Assembly (NCBI GenBank): GCA_021413885.1
Contig: JAIOPM010000013.1
Span: forward strand, 170,372 to 234,371
DNA from: Planctomycetota bacterium
GTDB lineage: Bacteria; Planctomycetota; UBA1135; GCA-002686595
DNA: 64,000 nt
Direction: 5' to 3'
Part shown: in pieces, positions 50,786 to 59,517 of the stretch
Layout of the letters: the number at the start of each line of letters is the position of its first letter
Position numbering within the stretch: the stretch's first letter is position 1
Translations under genes and position numbers: made by a program
Notes under the pieces: generated by a model
Databases searched by the model: none
The model's input: the letters and a program-made list of their open reading frames with translations, nothing else
What the model was told of the DNA's origin: nothing

Positions 50786-52288
50786 TCAACGCGAGATGCG
50801 CGCGGCGAGGAATTGCGCGAGCTCGTGCCCCGCGATCGCGTTGCCGCGCGCGTTGAAGTGCGTGTCGCGCAGGTGATAGACGTGACGACGGCCGTCGGCG
50901 AGCGGCGGCGCCGCGCGCAGTGCGGGCAACAAGTCGAGGTGGGGGATGCGCTCGCGCTCGAGGAACGCGGCGAGCACGCGCTGCATGCGGTTGCGGTCGA
51001 GCGGCTCGCGCGCCTTCGCGGTCGCCGCGCGCCACACGTCGTCCTCGACCTGGAATTCGTCCGGGATCAGCACCACGACGAAATCGCGGCCCGCGCAAGC
51101 GTCGCGCACGCGGAGCAACGCGTCTTCGACGGTCGCGAGCGACGGCGGCTCGCCGCGGCAGACCAGGGCCGCGCGCTCGGACTCGAGCCGCGCGAAGACT
51201 TCGGGTGAGAGCGTCGGCTCTTCTCGCGCGGGATCGGCGAGCCACGGGAACGTTTCGTCGAGCCGCGCTTCGTCGACGCGCGGAGCGCGCTCGCCCTGGA
51301 CTTCACCGGCGTTGCGCGCGACTTGGTTCGCCCGCGCCGACTCGCGGCGCAGCCGCACGACGCGTTCGGTGACCGTGAAGAGCATCACGCGTTCGCGCGC
51401 GAACACGTCGTAGAGCACGGACGCCTCGCGCTCGAGGTCCGGCACCTCGATGTCGAAATCGTTGCCGACGAAAAGACCGACGACGACGACGTCCGGATCG
51501 AGCGGCAGCGCTTCGTCGAGCACGAGCCGCGCGTACTCGCGCGGCCCGCTGCCCGCGACGCCGATCGCGGCGACGGTCGCGCCGAGTTCGCGCTCGCAAA
51601 CGGCGGTGAAGCTGCGTGCATGCGGCACCGCGCCGACGAGGAACGAGTCGCCCACCGCGGCGATCAAGCGCTCGCCCGCACGCTTGCGATGGAACTCCTC
51701 GTCGTAGAAGCCGCGCGAGTTGCACGGGAAGCCGAAGCGCGGCGTGCCGGGCGCGCAGCGAAAGCGTTCGATCACCGCGCGTTCGGTGTCGCCGGCGCGC
51801 GCGAAGAGCGGCGTCGGATGGACGCGCGCGACGACGCGCAAGCCGACTTCGAGCAACGGCGCGGCGAGCGCGAGCGCGAACAGCGCGCGCTCCGCGAAGT
51901 TCGCCGCGCGCCCGAGACGCGCGCGTGACAGCGCGAGCACGAGCAAGCTCCATGCTCCCGCGATCGGTCCGAGCGCGAGTTCGAGCCACAGACCTTGGTA
52001 CGGCTGCGCGAACGCGAGGAACGCGAGCCAACCGGCGACCGCCGCGACGACGGCGAGCCGCAGCGCGGGTCGGAACGCGATCGGTCGCCGCGTCGCGGTC
52101 CAAGCGAGCGCCGCCGTCGCGAGGCACGCGAATGCGAGCAGCGCGAGCCAAGCACGCCAGAGTTCGAGCACCACGGCGAGCGCCGCGAGATTCGCGAGCA
52201 TCCGCGCGAGCGAGAAGACCGCCGCGACGAGCGCGAGCAGCGCGAGCACGACCATCGGCGCGCGTCCGGATCTCTCCGCGGCCGCCAC
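50786..52288 (-). CDS. Membrane-anchored SGNH/GDSL-family hydrolase or O-acyltransferase
   Basis: A 500-residue protein: five to six membrane helices in the first 155 residues, then a periplasmic SGNH domain. Block I is VGDSFLVGA (nucleophile Ser215), block III-like G-N-D-F-D follows around residue 280, and the catalytic D-x-x-H is DTHFNARGN (Asp475, His477). This resembles AlgX/AlgJ-like and lipase-GDSL proteins that add or remove acetyl groups on envelope glycans. GTG start at 52288 directly follows the stop of the HEAT lipoprotein gene with no gap, so they share a transcript with the cytochrome maturation genes upstream. Confidence 0.85.
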   Translation of the reverse strand: MAAAERSGRAPMVVLALLALVAAVFSLARMLANLAALAVVLELWRAWLALLAFACLATAALAWTATRRPIAFRPALRLAVVAAVAGWLAFLAFAQPYQGLWLELALGPIAGAWSLLVLALSRARLGRAANFAERALFALALAAPLLEVGLRVVARVHPTPLFARAGDTERAVIERFRCAPGTPRFGFPCNSRGFYDEEFHRKRAGERLIAAVGDSFLVGAVPHARSFTAVCERELGATVAAIGVAGSGPREYARLVLDEALPLDPDVVVVGLFVGNDFDIEVPDLEREASVLYDVFARERVMLFTVTERVVRLRRESARANQVARNAGEVQGERAPRVDEARLDETFPWLADPAREEPTLSPEVFARLESERAALVCRGEPPSLATVEDALLRVRDACAGRDFVVVLIPDEFQVEDDVWRAATAKAREPLDRNRMQRVLAAFLERERIPHLDLLPALRAAPPLADGRRHVYHLRDTHFNARGNAIAGHELAQFLAARISR

Positions 52289-52927
52289 TCAGGGTCCTCG
52301 CTCGATCCGACGGATCGCTTCGTCGACCATCGCGCGTCGTTCGGGCTCGACGCGTCGACTCAACTCGACCAACGTCGGCAACGCCGCGCGCGCCGGAGCT
52401 CCAATGCGACCGAGCGTGCGCGCGGCAAGGTTCTCGAGCTCGCGCGGCGCGCCTTCCGCGCACAACGCGACCAAATCCGGCACCGCGGGCGCGCCGATGC
52501 GCGCGAGCAAGTCGCCGAGCGCCTCGGCGTGGACGCGCTCGCCGCCGCGCAGGACGGCGACCAACGTCTCCGCCGCACGCGGACCGGCGGCGACCAACGC
52601 GCTTTCGATCGCGGCACGCCGGTCGGAGGTCATCAGGTCGTCGCGCACGAGCAGCGTCACGAACTGCTCGCACGCGAACGGCGCGGCGCGGGCGAGGGAG
52701 CGCGCGGCCGCGTCGCCGAGTGCGAGCTCGCGCCGATCGATCGTCTCGAGCAAGCCCGTCGTCGCGTCGTTCGCGCGCTCCGGCGCGAGTTCGACGAGTG
52801 CGATCGCGGCGAGCGCGCGGACGAACGGGTCGCTACTCCTGAGTTCGGCCCGCCAGTCGCTCTCGGACTTCGCGCAACCCGCGCAGAGGCACGCGAACAG
52901 CGCGAAGCGAAACGACGCGCGCGACAT
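52289..52927 (-). CDS. HEAT-repeat lipoprotein (short)
   Basis: A 212-residue predicted lipoprotein (lipobox CAGC, Cys18) with four to five HEAT-like helical repeats: D-P-F-V-R-A-L-A-A-I-A-L, then R-A-A-I-E-S-A-L-V-A-A-G, A-L-G-D-L-L-A-R-I-G-A-P-A-V and R-T-L-G-R-I-G-A-P-A-R. It is similar in style to the lipoprotein at 36758-37684. It lies 31 bp after the CcsA gene, abuts the SGNH gene, and is probably cotranscribed with both. No catalytic motif. Confidence 0.82.
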   Translation of the reverse strand: MSRASFRFALFACLCAGCAKSESDWRAELRSSDPFVRALAAIALVELAPERANDATTGLLETIDRRELALGDAAARSLARAAPFACEQFVTLLVRDDLMTSDRRAAIESALVAAGPRAAETLVAVLRGGERVHAEALGDLLARIGAPAVPDLVALCAEGAPRELENLAARTLGRIGAPARAALPTLVELSRRVEPERRAMVDEAIRRIERGP

Positions 52928-52958
52928 CGACGAGAAGAGTCCGCTCGACCGCGGCGAA

Positions 52959-54962
52959 TCAGGTCGTGCGCGGATCGGCCGAGCTCGGCGCGACGGAAAC
53001 CGAACGGGTCTCCGTGCTCGCCGCGTGCTGCTTCGCGCCCTCGATCAGATGGTGCACGCCGCACACGCCGATCAAGCCCCACTGGCCGAGGTAGTACGCC
53101 CACAACCAGAAGTGGATGCCGGCGGTGAAGCCGTAGCTGTGGAGACCGACGTTGAGCAGGTTGACGCCGAACCACGAGAACGCGACGACCGTCCCGCCGA
53201 ACGCGGTGACCATCGCGACGCCGAAGTCGCGCACGTAGCCGCCCATGCGTAGGTGCAGGATCACGATCTGCGTCAGGCAGATCAGCAGCGCGCCGTTCTC
53301 CTTCGGATCCCAACCCCAGAAGCGGCCCCAGCTGTCGTTCGCCCAGATGCCTCCGAGGATCGTGCCGACGACCGAGAAGATCAGGCCGAAGCACAACACG
53401 CCGTACACCATTCGACTCAGTGTCTTGAGGTGTGTCGGCTCCGCCTTGCGGATGCCGAAGAGGCGCGAGACCAGGTAGACGTTCGCGAGCAACGCCGCGA
53501 GCATGCCCGCCGAGTAACCGACGGTGATCGCGGTGACGTGCGTCGCGAGCCAGAAGTTGGTGTCGAGCACCGCCACGAGCTGCGGCATCGTGTCCTTCTT
53601 GTCGAGCTCCTCGTAGCGGTTCGCGACGAAGATGCCGAGCATCCCGAGGACGACGGCCGCGGACACCGCGAGCTTCTGGTGGTTGATCCACTCCATCACC
53701 AGCGCGGCGCTCGTGCCGATCGCGGTGACGAACAGCACCGTCTCGTAGAGCGTGCTGACCGGCGGGCGTTCGCGGATCATGCAGCGCATCACGATCACGC
53801 CGATGAGCAGCAGCACCGAGGTCACCGCCGTGAGCGCGGTCGCGCGGTACAGCCACTTCGAGTTCGGCCGCAGCCACAGGAACGCGGCGAGCAGGAAGCC
53901 CAGCACGAACGCATAGTGCGCGTAGTCGAGCAGCTTCGACTTGTAGTAGACGACTTCGAGATCGACCTTGTCGTACTCGCCGCGGGCGCGCGCGAGCTCC
54001 TTGGTGCGCCCCGCGAACGACGCGAACGCCTTGTGGAACGCGTTCATGTCGCCGCGCGACGCCGTCGCGTGTTCGAGGTCGGCGAGCATCCCGAGGTGCG
54101 CGGGCGTGCCGCCGTTGCCGAGCGTCATCTGCGCGACGTCGGACGGCGAATACCACTCCGGTTGCTCCTTCACGTCGCCCGGCGGCGGGTAGAGCGCGAC
54201 CGAATCGGTGCCGCGCGTCAGCTCGATCGCGTCGGTGATCAGCGCGTCGAGCGCCTTCTCTTCTGCCACGCGAGCCGGATCGGCCTGGACTTCGCGTTGG
54301 AGCTTCGCGAGAGCGGGAACCTGTCCGAGGACCTCGCTCAACGACACCTGCTCGCGCCCGCCGAAGATCTGCGTCAGGCCGTCGCCGGCCGCGACCGCGA
54401 TCGGCGTGCGGGTGAAGCGGGTCTGCAGTTGGAGTTGCGAGTAGTCGAAGACGCTGTGCGCGAGCATCACGACCTGGTTCTGCACCGGATCGCGCAGCTT
54501 CTCGTCGATGCGCATGTACGCATCGCCGCGCTCGAGCAGTTTGCTGATCGCGGGCTTCAGCTCGTTGTAGCTGTAACGGTCGCGCTTCTGCTTGCCCTCG
54601 GTCGGCGCGCCGATCTCGTGGACCGCGGCGACGTCGTCGACCTGGAAGATCGGGTAATCGTTCGCTTGTTCGGGGAAGAAGAAGACGTCGAGCAGCCATT
54701 CGGTCGGCGCGAGCTTCTCGCCCGACGGCGCCACGACCGTGCGCTTGCCGTTCATGCGCAAGAGCGTGAAGCCCGCGTACGTGAGGAACGGCTTGACGCG
54801 TCCGCCGTCCTGGACCGGCAGGCTCTCGGCGAGCTCGACGATCTCCTTCGGCCACGGCGCCGTGCGCGCGACGCGCGCGGGAGCCTGATCGACTTGGGCC
54901 GTCGCGGGCGCGGCGAGCAGCGAGCCGGCGAGAAGGAGAGCGATGCGGACGAAGATCTTCAT
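52959..54962 (-). CDS. ccsA: Cytochrome c biogenesis protein CcsA (ResC) with long periplasmic N-terminal domain
   Basis: A 667-residue haem-handling protein of the system II cytochrome c maturation pathway. Signal peptide (1-22), then a periplasmic domain of about 310 residues not found in Gram-positive ResC, then eight membrane helices (about 345-640) with the tryptophan-rich WWD motif WGRFWGWDPKEN and histidines H-V-T-A-I-T and H-S-Y that ligate haem. With ResB it exports haem and attaches it to CxxCH apocytochromes. ATG overlaps the ResB stop (ATGA). The N-terminal extension with A-P-W-P-K-E-I-V-E-L-A-E-S-L-P-V-Q-D-G-G-R is typical of planctomycete/Bacteroidetes-type CcsA. Confidence 0.92.
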   Translation of the reverse strand: MKIFVRIALLLAGSLLAAPATAQVDQAPARVARTAPWPKEIVELAESLPVQDGGRVKPFLTYAGFTLLRMNGKRTVVAPSGEKLAPTEWLLDVFFFPEQANDYPIFQVDDVAAVHEIGAPTEGKQKRDRYSYNELKPAISKLLERGDAYMRIDEKLRDPVQNQVVMLAHSVFDYSQLQLQTRFTRTPIAVAAGDGLTQIFGGREQVSLSEVLGQVPALAKLQREVQADPARVAEEKALDALITDAIELTRGTDSVALYPPPGDVKEQPEWYSPSDVAQMTLGNGGTPAHLGMLADLEHATASRGDMNAFHKAFASFAGRTKELARARGEYDKVDLEVVYYKSKLLDYAHYAFVLGFLLAAFLWLRPNSKWLYRATALTAVTSVLLLIGVIVMRCMIRERPPVSTLYETVLFVTAIGTSAALVMEWINHQKLAVSAAVVLGMLGIFVANRYEELDKKDTMPQLVAVLDTNFWLATHVTAITVGYSAGMLAALLANVYLVSRLFGIRKAEPTHLKTLSRMVYGVLCFGLIFSVVGTILGGIWANDSWGRFWGWDPKENGALLICLTQIVILHLRMGGYVRDFGVAMVTAFGGTVVAFSWFGVNLLNVGLHSYGFTAGIHFWLWAYYLGQWGLIGVCGVHHLIEGAKQHAASTETRSVSVAPSSADPRTT

Positions 54963-56125
54963 GCGGCCGCCTTGCGGACTTCGGAACGGACGTGACGGAA
55001 GAGCTTGCGCGACATGTGGATGATCAGGCCGATGGCGATCACGAAGCACGCGTACTTCGGATATTGGTCGGCCGGGTTGCGCACCACCGAGAAGACCGAG
55101 TAGAGCGGTGTTCCGGGCCGTGCGTTCTCCGGACCCCAGGCCGACTGATAGACCACCAGTCCGTGCGAGCGAAGCGGCTCGTTCATCTGGATCTTGATCG
55201 GCCGCGAGGTCGAGCCCTCGAAGACGGTGACGTCGCTCTCGAACGACTTCGCCATCTCCATGCGCGGATGGTCTTCCTTGTTGAAGTCGTCGAGGCGCAA
55301 GGTGAACGGCAGCTCGTACTGCGTGCGCCGCAGCTCGATCCCGTACGTCTTGCCGCCGGCGTGCACGGTCCACGGTTGCGTGGTCGCGCCCCATAGGACG
55401 CCTTCGGTGCGCTTGCCGTCCTGACGTTCGATCGCCGCGACGTACGCGCCGGCGATGTTCATCTCGTTCTCCTTCTCGAGCGGCAGACGCTCGAGGAAGA
55501 AGCCGTCGATCACCGGCAGCGGCGCGTCGAACATCGGACCCTTCGGCAACACGCGCGAGTTTTCGAGGAAGTCGGCGACCTCGAGCGTGAACGGGAGCTC
55601 GGGCGAGCTCAACGTCGTCTTCGCGCTGCGCGTCGCTTGCGTGAAGAGCGTCTCGGGCGCGACGACCTCGCGCACTTTGCCGTCGCTCAACTTCTCGAGG
55701 ACCGCGAGCTCCCAGTGGTGGTAGCTCTGGAACGTGTCCGCGCGGTCGCCTTCGAAGAGCCGCACGTGACCTTCGTCGGCGAAGTACGCCTTGACGAAGC
55801 CCGCGATCAGCAGGAACGCGATGCCGCAGTGCGTGATCAGGATCCCGATCGTCGACCAGCCCTTGCGCAGGCGCGTGATCCCGCCGACCAGCAAGTTGAC
55901 CAACAGGATGCCCATCACGAGCGTCGCACCCGGCAACGGAATCGGCACCGGGCCGGCGTGGTGGATGAAGAAGATCGACTCGAAGTACTTCTTCTGCACT
56001 TCGAAAAGACCGCTGTGCACTTGCTCGAGCGTGCCGAGCCACGTCAGCAGCGCCAAGAACACCAGCAACGTCGCGGCGAGCCACAGGGAGCTCAGCGCCT
56101 TCACGATCGCGTCGATCACACGCAT
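54959..56125 (-). CDS. resB: Cytochrome c biogenesis protein ResB
   Basis: A 388-residue membrane protein (ResB/Ccs1), partner of CcsA in system II cytochrome c maturation. Four membrane helices: about 15-35, 60-78, 90-110 and the last at 345-365; a large periplasmic beta-rich domain lies between the third and fourth. The first helix and following loop (L-W-L-A-A-T-L-L-V-F-L-A-L-L-T-W-L-G-T) and the I-T-H-C-G-I-A-F-L-L helix with its conserved His are typical, as is Y-Q-S-A-W-G before the last helix. Starts 7 bp after the stop of the duplicated-domain lipoprotein. ATG 56125 is the first codon that fits the family. Confidence 0.9.
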   Translation of the reverse strand: MRVIDAIVKALSSLWLAATLLVFLALLTWLGTLEQVHSGLFEVQKKYFESIFFIHHAGPVPIPLPGATLVMGILLVNLLVGGITRLRKGWSTIGILITHCGIAFLLIAGFVKAYFADEGHVRLFEGDRADTFQSYHHWELAVLEKLSDGKVREVVAPETLFTQATRSAKTTLSSPELPFTLEVADFLENSRVLPKGPMFDAPLPVIDGFFLERLPLEKENEMNIAGAYVAAIERQDGKRTEGVLWGATTQPWTVHAGGKTYGIELRRTQYELPFTLRLDDFNKEDHPRMEMAKSFESDVTVFEGSTSRPIKIQMNEPLRSHGLVVYQSAWGPENARPGTPLYSVFSVVRNPADQYPKYACFVIAIGLIIHMSRKLFRHVRSEVRKAAA

Positions 56126-56132
56126 GTCGCCC

Positions 56133-57350
56133 TCATTGCGCACGTCGCGCGGACTTGCAGAACTCGACGAAGGCGGCGCGCTCGCGTTCGAGCACCGCAC
56201 GCGGTCCGGTCATCTTCACGAAGACCGAGCGCTCCGGTTGCTCGCACACGGCGCCGAGCAAGTACTCCGCGCCCGACGTCGCCGCGGCGCCGCGTTCGAT
56301 CTCGACCAAGACGCCGTCGGCTCCGAGCATCTTCACGTGCTCGAGCTTCGACAGCGCGTTCTCCGGCATCGGCGTCTGGCCCAACTGGCCGCACCAACGG
56401 TTGATGTTCGCGAGCGTTCCTCCGCCGGTTCCCGCGAGCAGCGTGACGTAGCACTCGGTCGCGCCGTCGTCGCCGACCAAGTACGTGATCTCGCGCATCG
56501 CTTTCTCGGGGCCACGCTTCCAACCCGCGGGCGGCGACCACTCGAAGCCCGACGGCGAAACGTTGGAGGTCGAGGCGCTCGCACTCGCGGACCCCGCTGA
56601 GGTCGAAGCGCTGGAGATCGGGGGATGTCCCGCGGGTAACTCACCGCTCGCTTTCGGCGTCGCGGCCGGCATCTCCTGGAGCGCACCGTCATCGCGCGCG
56701 CCGTCCTCGCGCGCACCTGGGCCGAACGACAGCGCGAGTTGTCGGAAGTGTTCGAGCTCGCCTTCGAGCACGTCGGCCGGCCCAGTCATCTTCAGGAAGC
56801 GCGACTGCGTCGGCTCGACCAAGAGCCAACCGATCAAGCGCCAACCGTCGAGTTTTCCGCCGCCGCTCATGCCGGTCCACGAGCCGACGAAGTCGACCGC
56901 GACCGCTTGCTTGCCGAGCCACGCGACGCGCGGCAACGCCTCGATCTCCAGCGCCGACAGCGGCGTCAACGACATCTGCATGCGCCAACGGTTGATGTTC
57001 GCCGCGAGCCCGCCGCCTTCGCCGGTCAACGTCGAGAGGTAGCACTCCGCGCGCTCGTTCCCGGCGACGCGGAAGTTCGCGTCGCGGAATTGCGCGGGAG
57101 GGAGCTCGGTCCAACCCGGCGGCGTCGTCCAACTCAGACCGGGACCCGCATCGCCGGAACTCGGCTTCGCGAAGTCCGACGCGGACATGCCGAAGCGTTC
57201 GGAGCTCGTGGTCTCCCAACGCAAACTCCGATTCGCCGGATCGTAGGTCCGACCCGCTTGGAACTCGCCGACTCCGGTATCCCGTGAGTTGCACGCCGCG
57301 AGCGCGAGCCCGACCAGCACCGCGACGAACCCGAGTTCACCGCGCCGCAT
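56133..57350 (-). CDS. Lipoprotein with two copies of one domain, at the head of the cytochrome c maturation operon
   Basis: A 405-residue predicted lipoprotein (lipobox LAAC, Cys20). Two similar domains are separated by a Ser/Ala/Pro linker: about 60-200 and 268-403. Shared landmarks are W-x-x-P-x-G-W, A/T-E-C-Y-L/V-x-L-L-x-G-x-G-G-G-x-A/L-A-N-I-N-R-W and F-L/V-K-M-T-G-P-x-x-V-L-E. The fold is unknown to me. It is followed by ResB after 7 bp and CcsA, so a role in cytochrome maturation or haem delivery is suggested by position only. Alternative start ATG 57425 lies 8 bp after a TATACT box (57434-57439, minus strand) and would add 25 basic residues; either is possible. Confidence 0.82.
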   Translation of the reverse strand: MRRGELGFVAVLVGLALAACNSRDTGVGEFQAGRTYDPANRSLRWETTSSERFGMSASDFAKPSSGDAGPGLSWTTPPGWTELPPAQFRDANFRVAGNERAECYLSTLTGEGGGLAANINRWRMQMSLTPLSALEIEALPRVAWLGKQAVAVDFVGSWTGMSGGGKLDGWRLIGWLLVEPTQSRFLKMTGPADVLEGELEHFRQLALSFGPGAREDGARDDGALQEMPAATPKASGELPAGHPPISSASTSAGSASASASTSNVSPSGFEWSPPAGWKRGPEKAMREITYLVGDDGATECYVTLLAGTGGGTLANINRWCGQLGQTPMPENALSKLEHVKMLGADGVLVEIERGAAATSGAEYLLGAVCEQPERSVFVKMTGPRAVLERERAAFVEFCKSARRAQ

Positions 57351-57433
57351 CCGTCGATCCCCGCTTCTCCCCGTGCCCTTCACTCGACCGGCGCAGCGAG
57401 CCTCTTCCTTCCGCTCGTTCGACATAGCGCCGC

Positions 57434-57439
57434 AGTATA
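57434..57439 (-). promoter_or_regulatory. TATACT -10-like box, minus strand
   Basis: TATACT on the minus strand, the likely promoter of the lipoprotein-resB-ccsA-HEAT-SGNH operon. It lies 8 bp upstream of an in-frame ATG at 57425 and about 83 bp upstream of the ATG at 57350. Confidence 0.4.
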
Positions 57440-57591
57440 GAGATAGGTGCCTCATCGTCTTCGGTGGACATAGTTCGTAAGCGCGTCGGGCCGGAACCGC
57501 GCGATTCTCCGGCGGCGCGTCGTGGTGACGTCCCTGTCAGGCCCCGGCGGAGCTCCGTAGCCCAGGGCGGGCCTTCCGACCAGCCGCGCCG

Positions 57592-57597
57592 TAGTCT
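57592..57597 (+). promoter_or_regulatory. TAGTCT -10-like box before rsmH
   Basis: TAGTCT ends 7 bp before the ATG at 57605, another member of the close-to-start box series. No Shine-Dalgarno is visible in the remaining 7 bp, which supports a leaderless message. Confidence 0.4.
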
Positions 57598-57604
57598 GTC
57601 TCGC

Positions 57605-58651
57605 ATGGCCGAATCCGATCCGAACGCCGAGCACCGGCGCCGACCGCGTTACCGCGGCACCCATCCGAGGCGTTTCGAGCAGAAGTACAAGGAACTCGCG
57701 CCGGACAAGTATCCGGAGCTCGTCGAGCACGTGCGCGCGCGTGGCATGACGCCGGCGGGGCAACACGTTCCGATCCTGGTCGACGAGGTGCTCGCGGTGC
57801 TCGCGCCGAAGCCGGGCGAACGCGGCGTCGATTGCACGCTCGGTTTCGGCGGCCACGCACGCGCGTTCCTCGAGCGCATCGCGCCCGACGGCGCGTTGCT
57901 CGGCCTCGACGTCGATCCCGACGAGCTCGCGAAGACCGAAGCGCGTCTGCGCGCGCTCGGTCACGGGCCGACCGCGTTGTTCGTCGAGCGCACCAACTTC
58001 GCGGGCCTCGGCGCGGCGCTCGGCAAGGTCGGCTGGCACGACGGCGTCGACTTCGTGCTCGCCGATCTCGGCGTGTCGTCGATGCAGATCGACGATCCTT
58101 GGCGCGGCTTCGGGTTCAAGGTCGACGGGCCGCTCGACATGCGGATGAATCCGACCAAGGGCGTGTCGGCGGCGGATTGGCTCGCGCGGACTTCGGCGGA
58201 GGAGCTCGAGCGCGTGCTCGTCGAGAACTCCGACGAACCGCACGCGCAGCGGATCGCGTTGGCGCTCGACGATCGTCGTCCGACGCTTGCGACGACGCTG
58301 GACTTGGCGGATGCGGTGCGCGGCGCGCTGCCGTCGCGGCTCGAACCCGACGACGTGCAGCAGAGCCTTCGCCGCGTCTTCCAAGCGTTGCGCATCGAGG
58401 TCAACGACGAGTTCCGCGTGCTCGAGGCGTTGTTGCGTCAACTACCGAGCTGCGTGCGCGCCGGCGGACGCGTCGCGTTCCTGACGTTCCACTCCGGCGA
58501 GGATCGGCGCGTCAAGCACGCGCTCGCCGCCGGCCTGCGCGACGGCGTTTGGGCGCACGTGTGCGCCGAAGTGGGCCGCGCGAGTTCCGAGGAACGTCGC
58601 GCGAACCCGCGCGCGGCGCCGGCGAAGTTGCGTTGGGCGCGGCGGGCTTGA
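57605..58651 (+). CDS. rsmH: 16S rRNA m4C1402 methyltransferase RsmH
   Basis: A 348-residue SAM-dependent methyltransferase (MraW). After a 45-residue basic N-terminal extension (RYRGTHPRRFEQKYKEL) comes the family N-terminus HVPILVDEVLAVLAPKPG, SAM motif I VDCTLGFGGHARAFL, then LGLDVDPDEL, the L-A-D-L-G-V-S-S-M-Q-I-D motif, GPLDMRMNP and the C-terminal LTFHSGEDRRVKHAL block. Highly diagnostic. It methylates N4 of C1402 in 16S rRNA. Unlike in most bacteria it is not in a division/cell-wall cluster; the next gene, 3 bp downstream, is an unrelated hydrolase. Confidence 0.95.
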   Translation: MAESDPNAEHRRRPRYRGTHPRRFEQKYKELAPDKYPELVEHVRARGMTPAGQHVPILVDEVLAVLAPKPGERGVDCTLGFGGHARAFLERIAPDGALLGLDVDPDELAKTEARLRALGHGPTALFVERTNFAGLGAALGKVGWHDGVDFVLADLGVSSMQIDDPWRGFGFKVDGPLDMRMNPTKGVSAADWLARTSAEELERVLVENSDEPHAQRIALALDDRRPTLATTLDLADAVRGALPSRLEPDDVQQSLRRVFQALRIEVNDEFRVLEALLRQLPSCVRAGGRVAFLTFHSGEDRRVKHALAAGLRDGVWAHVCAEVGRASSEERRANPRAAPAKLRWARRA

Positions 58652-58654
58652 AGC

Positions 58655-59464
58655 GTGAGCTTCGTCGAACGCGGTGACGGTCGTCTCGCGTACCGCGTGC
58701 GCGGCGCGGGGCGCGCGGTGCTCTGGATTCAAGGTGTCGGCGTGCACGGCGACGGTTGGCGGCCGCAGGTCGACGAGCTCGCGGCGCGTTTTCGCTGTGT
58801 GACGTTCGATCATCGTGGATTGGGTTCGAGCGACGCGCCGCGCGGAGCGCTGACGGTCGCGAGCCTTGCGGCCGACGCGCTCGCGGTGCTCGACGCCGAG
58901 CGCATCGAGAGCGCGCACGTCGTCGGGCATTCGCTCGGCGGGTTGGTGGCGCAGGAACTCGCGCTCGGCGCGCGCACGCGCGTGAAGAGCCTCGCGTTGC
59001 TCTGCACTTTCGCGAACGGAAGAGAAGTCGGTCGTTCGGCGCGCATGGCGTGGCTCGGGTTGCGCACGGTCGTCGGCACGGCGGCGATGCGCCGCAATGC
59101 GTTCCTGGAGATCGTGTTGTCGCGGGGCGAGCTCGCCGCTTGCGATCGCGTCGAGCGCGCGAGAGAACTCGCGGAACTCTTCGGCCACGACCTCGCCGTG
59201 CAACCGCCGGTGGTTTCGCGTCAACTCGCCGCGTTGCGCGCGTGCGACGTGCGGCCGCGGATCGCGGCGCTCGCCGGACTTCCGACGTGGGTCGTCAGCG
59301 CGGACGAGGACCCGATCGCTCCGCCGCGTCTCGGCCGCGCCCTCGCCGACGCCGTTCCCGGCGCGCGTTTCGACGTCGAGGTCGACGCGGCCCACGGGCT
59401 GCCGATCGAGCACGCGGGGCGGCTCAACCCGCGGCTCGCGGAACATTTCGAACGCGCGTCCTGA
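58655..59464 (+). CDS. Alpha/beta hydrolase
   Basis: A 269-residue soluble hydrolase. Nucleophile elbow GHSLGG (Ser93), oxyanion-side segment I-Q-G-V-G-V-H-G-D-G-W near residue 25-35, acid in V-S-A-D-E-D-P-I-A-P-P and catalytic His in D-A-A-H-G-L-P-I-E-H near the end; the triad is complete. Closest in feel to 3-oxoadipate enol-lactonase/carboxylesterase-type proteins, substrate not predictable. GTG start follows the rsmH stop by 3 bp, so it is cotranscribed with rsmH. Confidence 0.88.
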   Translation: MSFVERGDGRLAYRVRGAGRAVLWIQGVGVHGDGWRPQVDELAARFRCVTFDHRGLGSSDAPRGALTVASLAADALAVLDAERIESAHVVGHSLGGLVAQELALGARTRVKSLALLCTFANGREVGRSARMAWLGLRTVVGTAAMRRNAFLEIVLSRGELAACDRVERARELAELFGHDLAVQPPVVSRQLAALRACDVRPRIAALAGLPTWVVSADEDPIAPPRLGRALADAVPGARFDVEVDAAHGLPIEHAGRLNPRLAEHFERAS

Positions 59465-59517
59465 GGAGAGCGCGCGTGCGTCGACGCCTCCGCGTGCGCA
59501 TCATGGGCGGTCCAACC

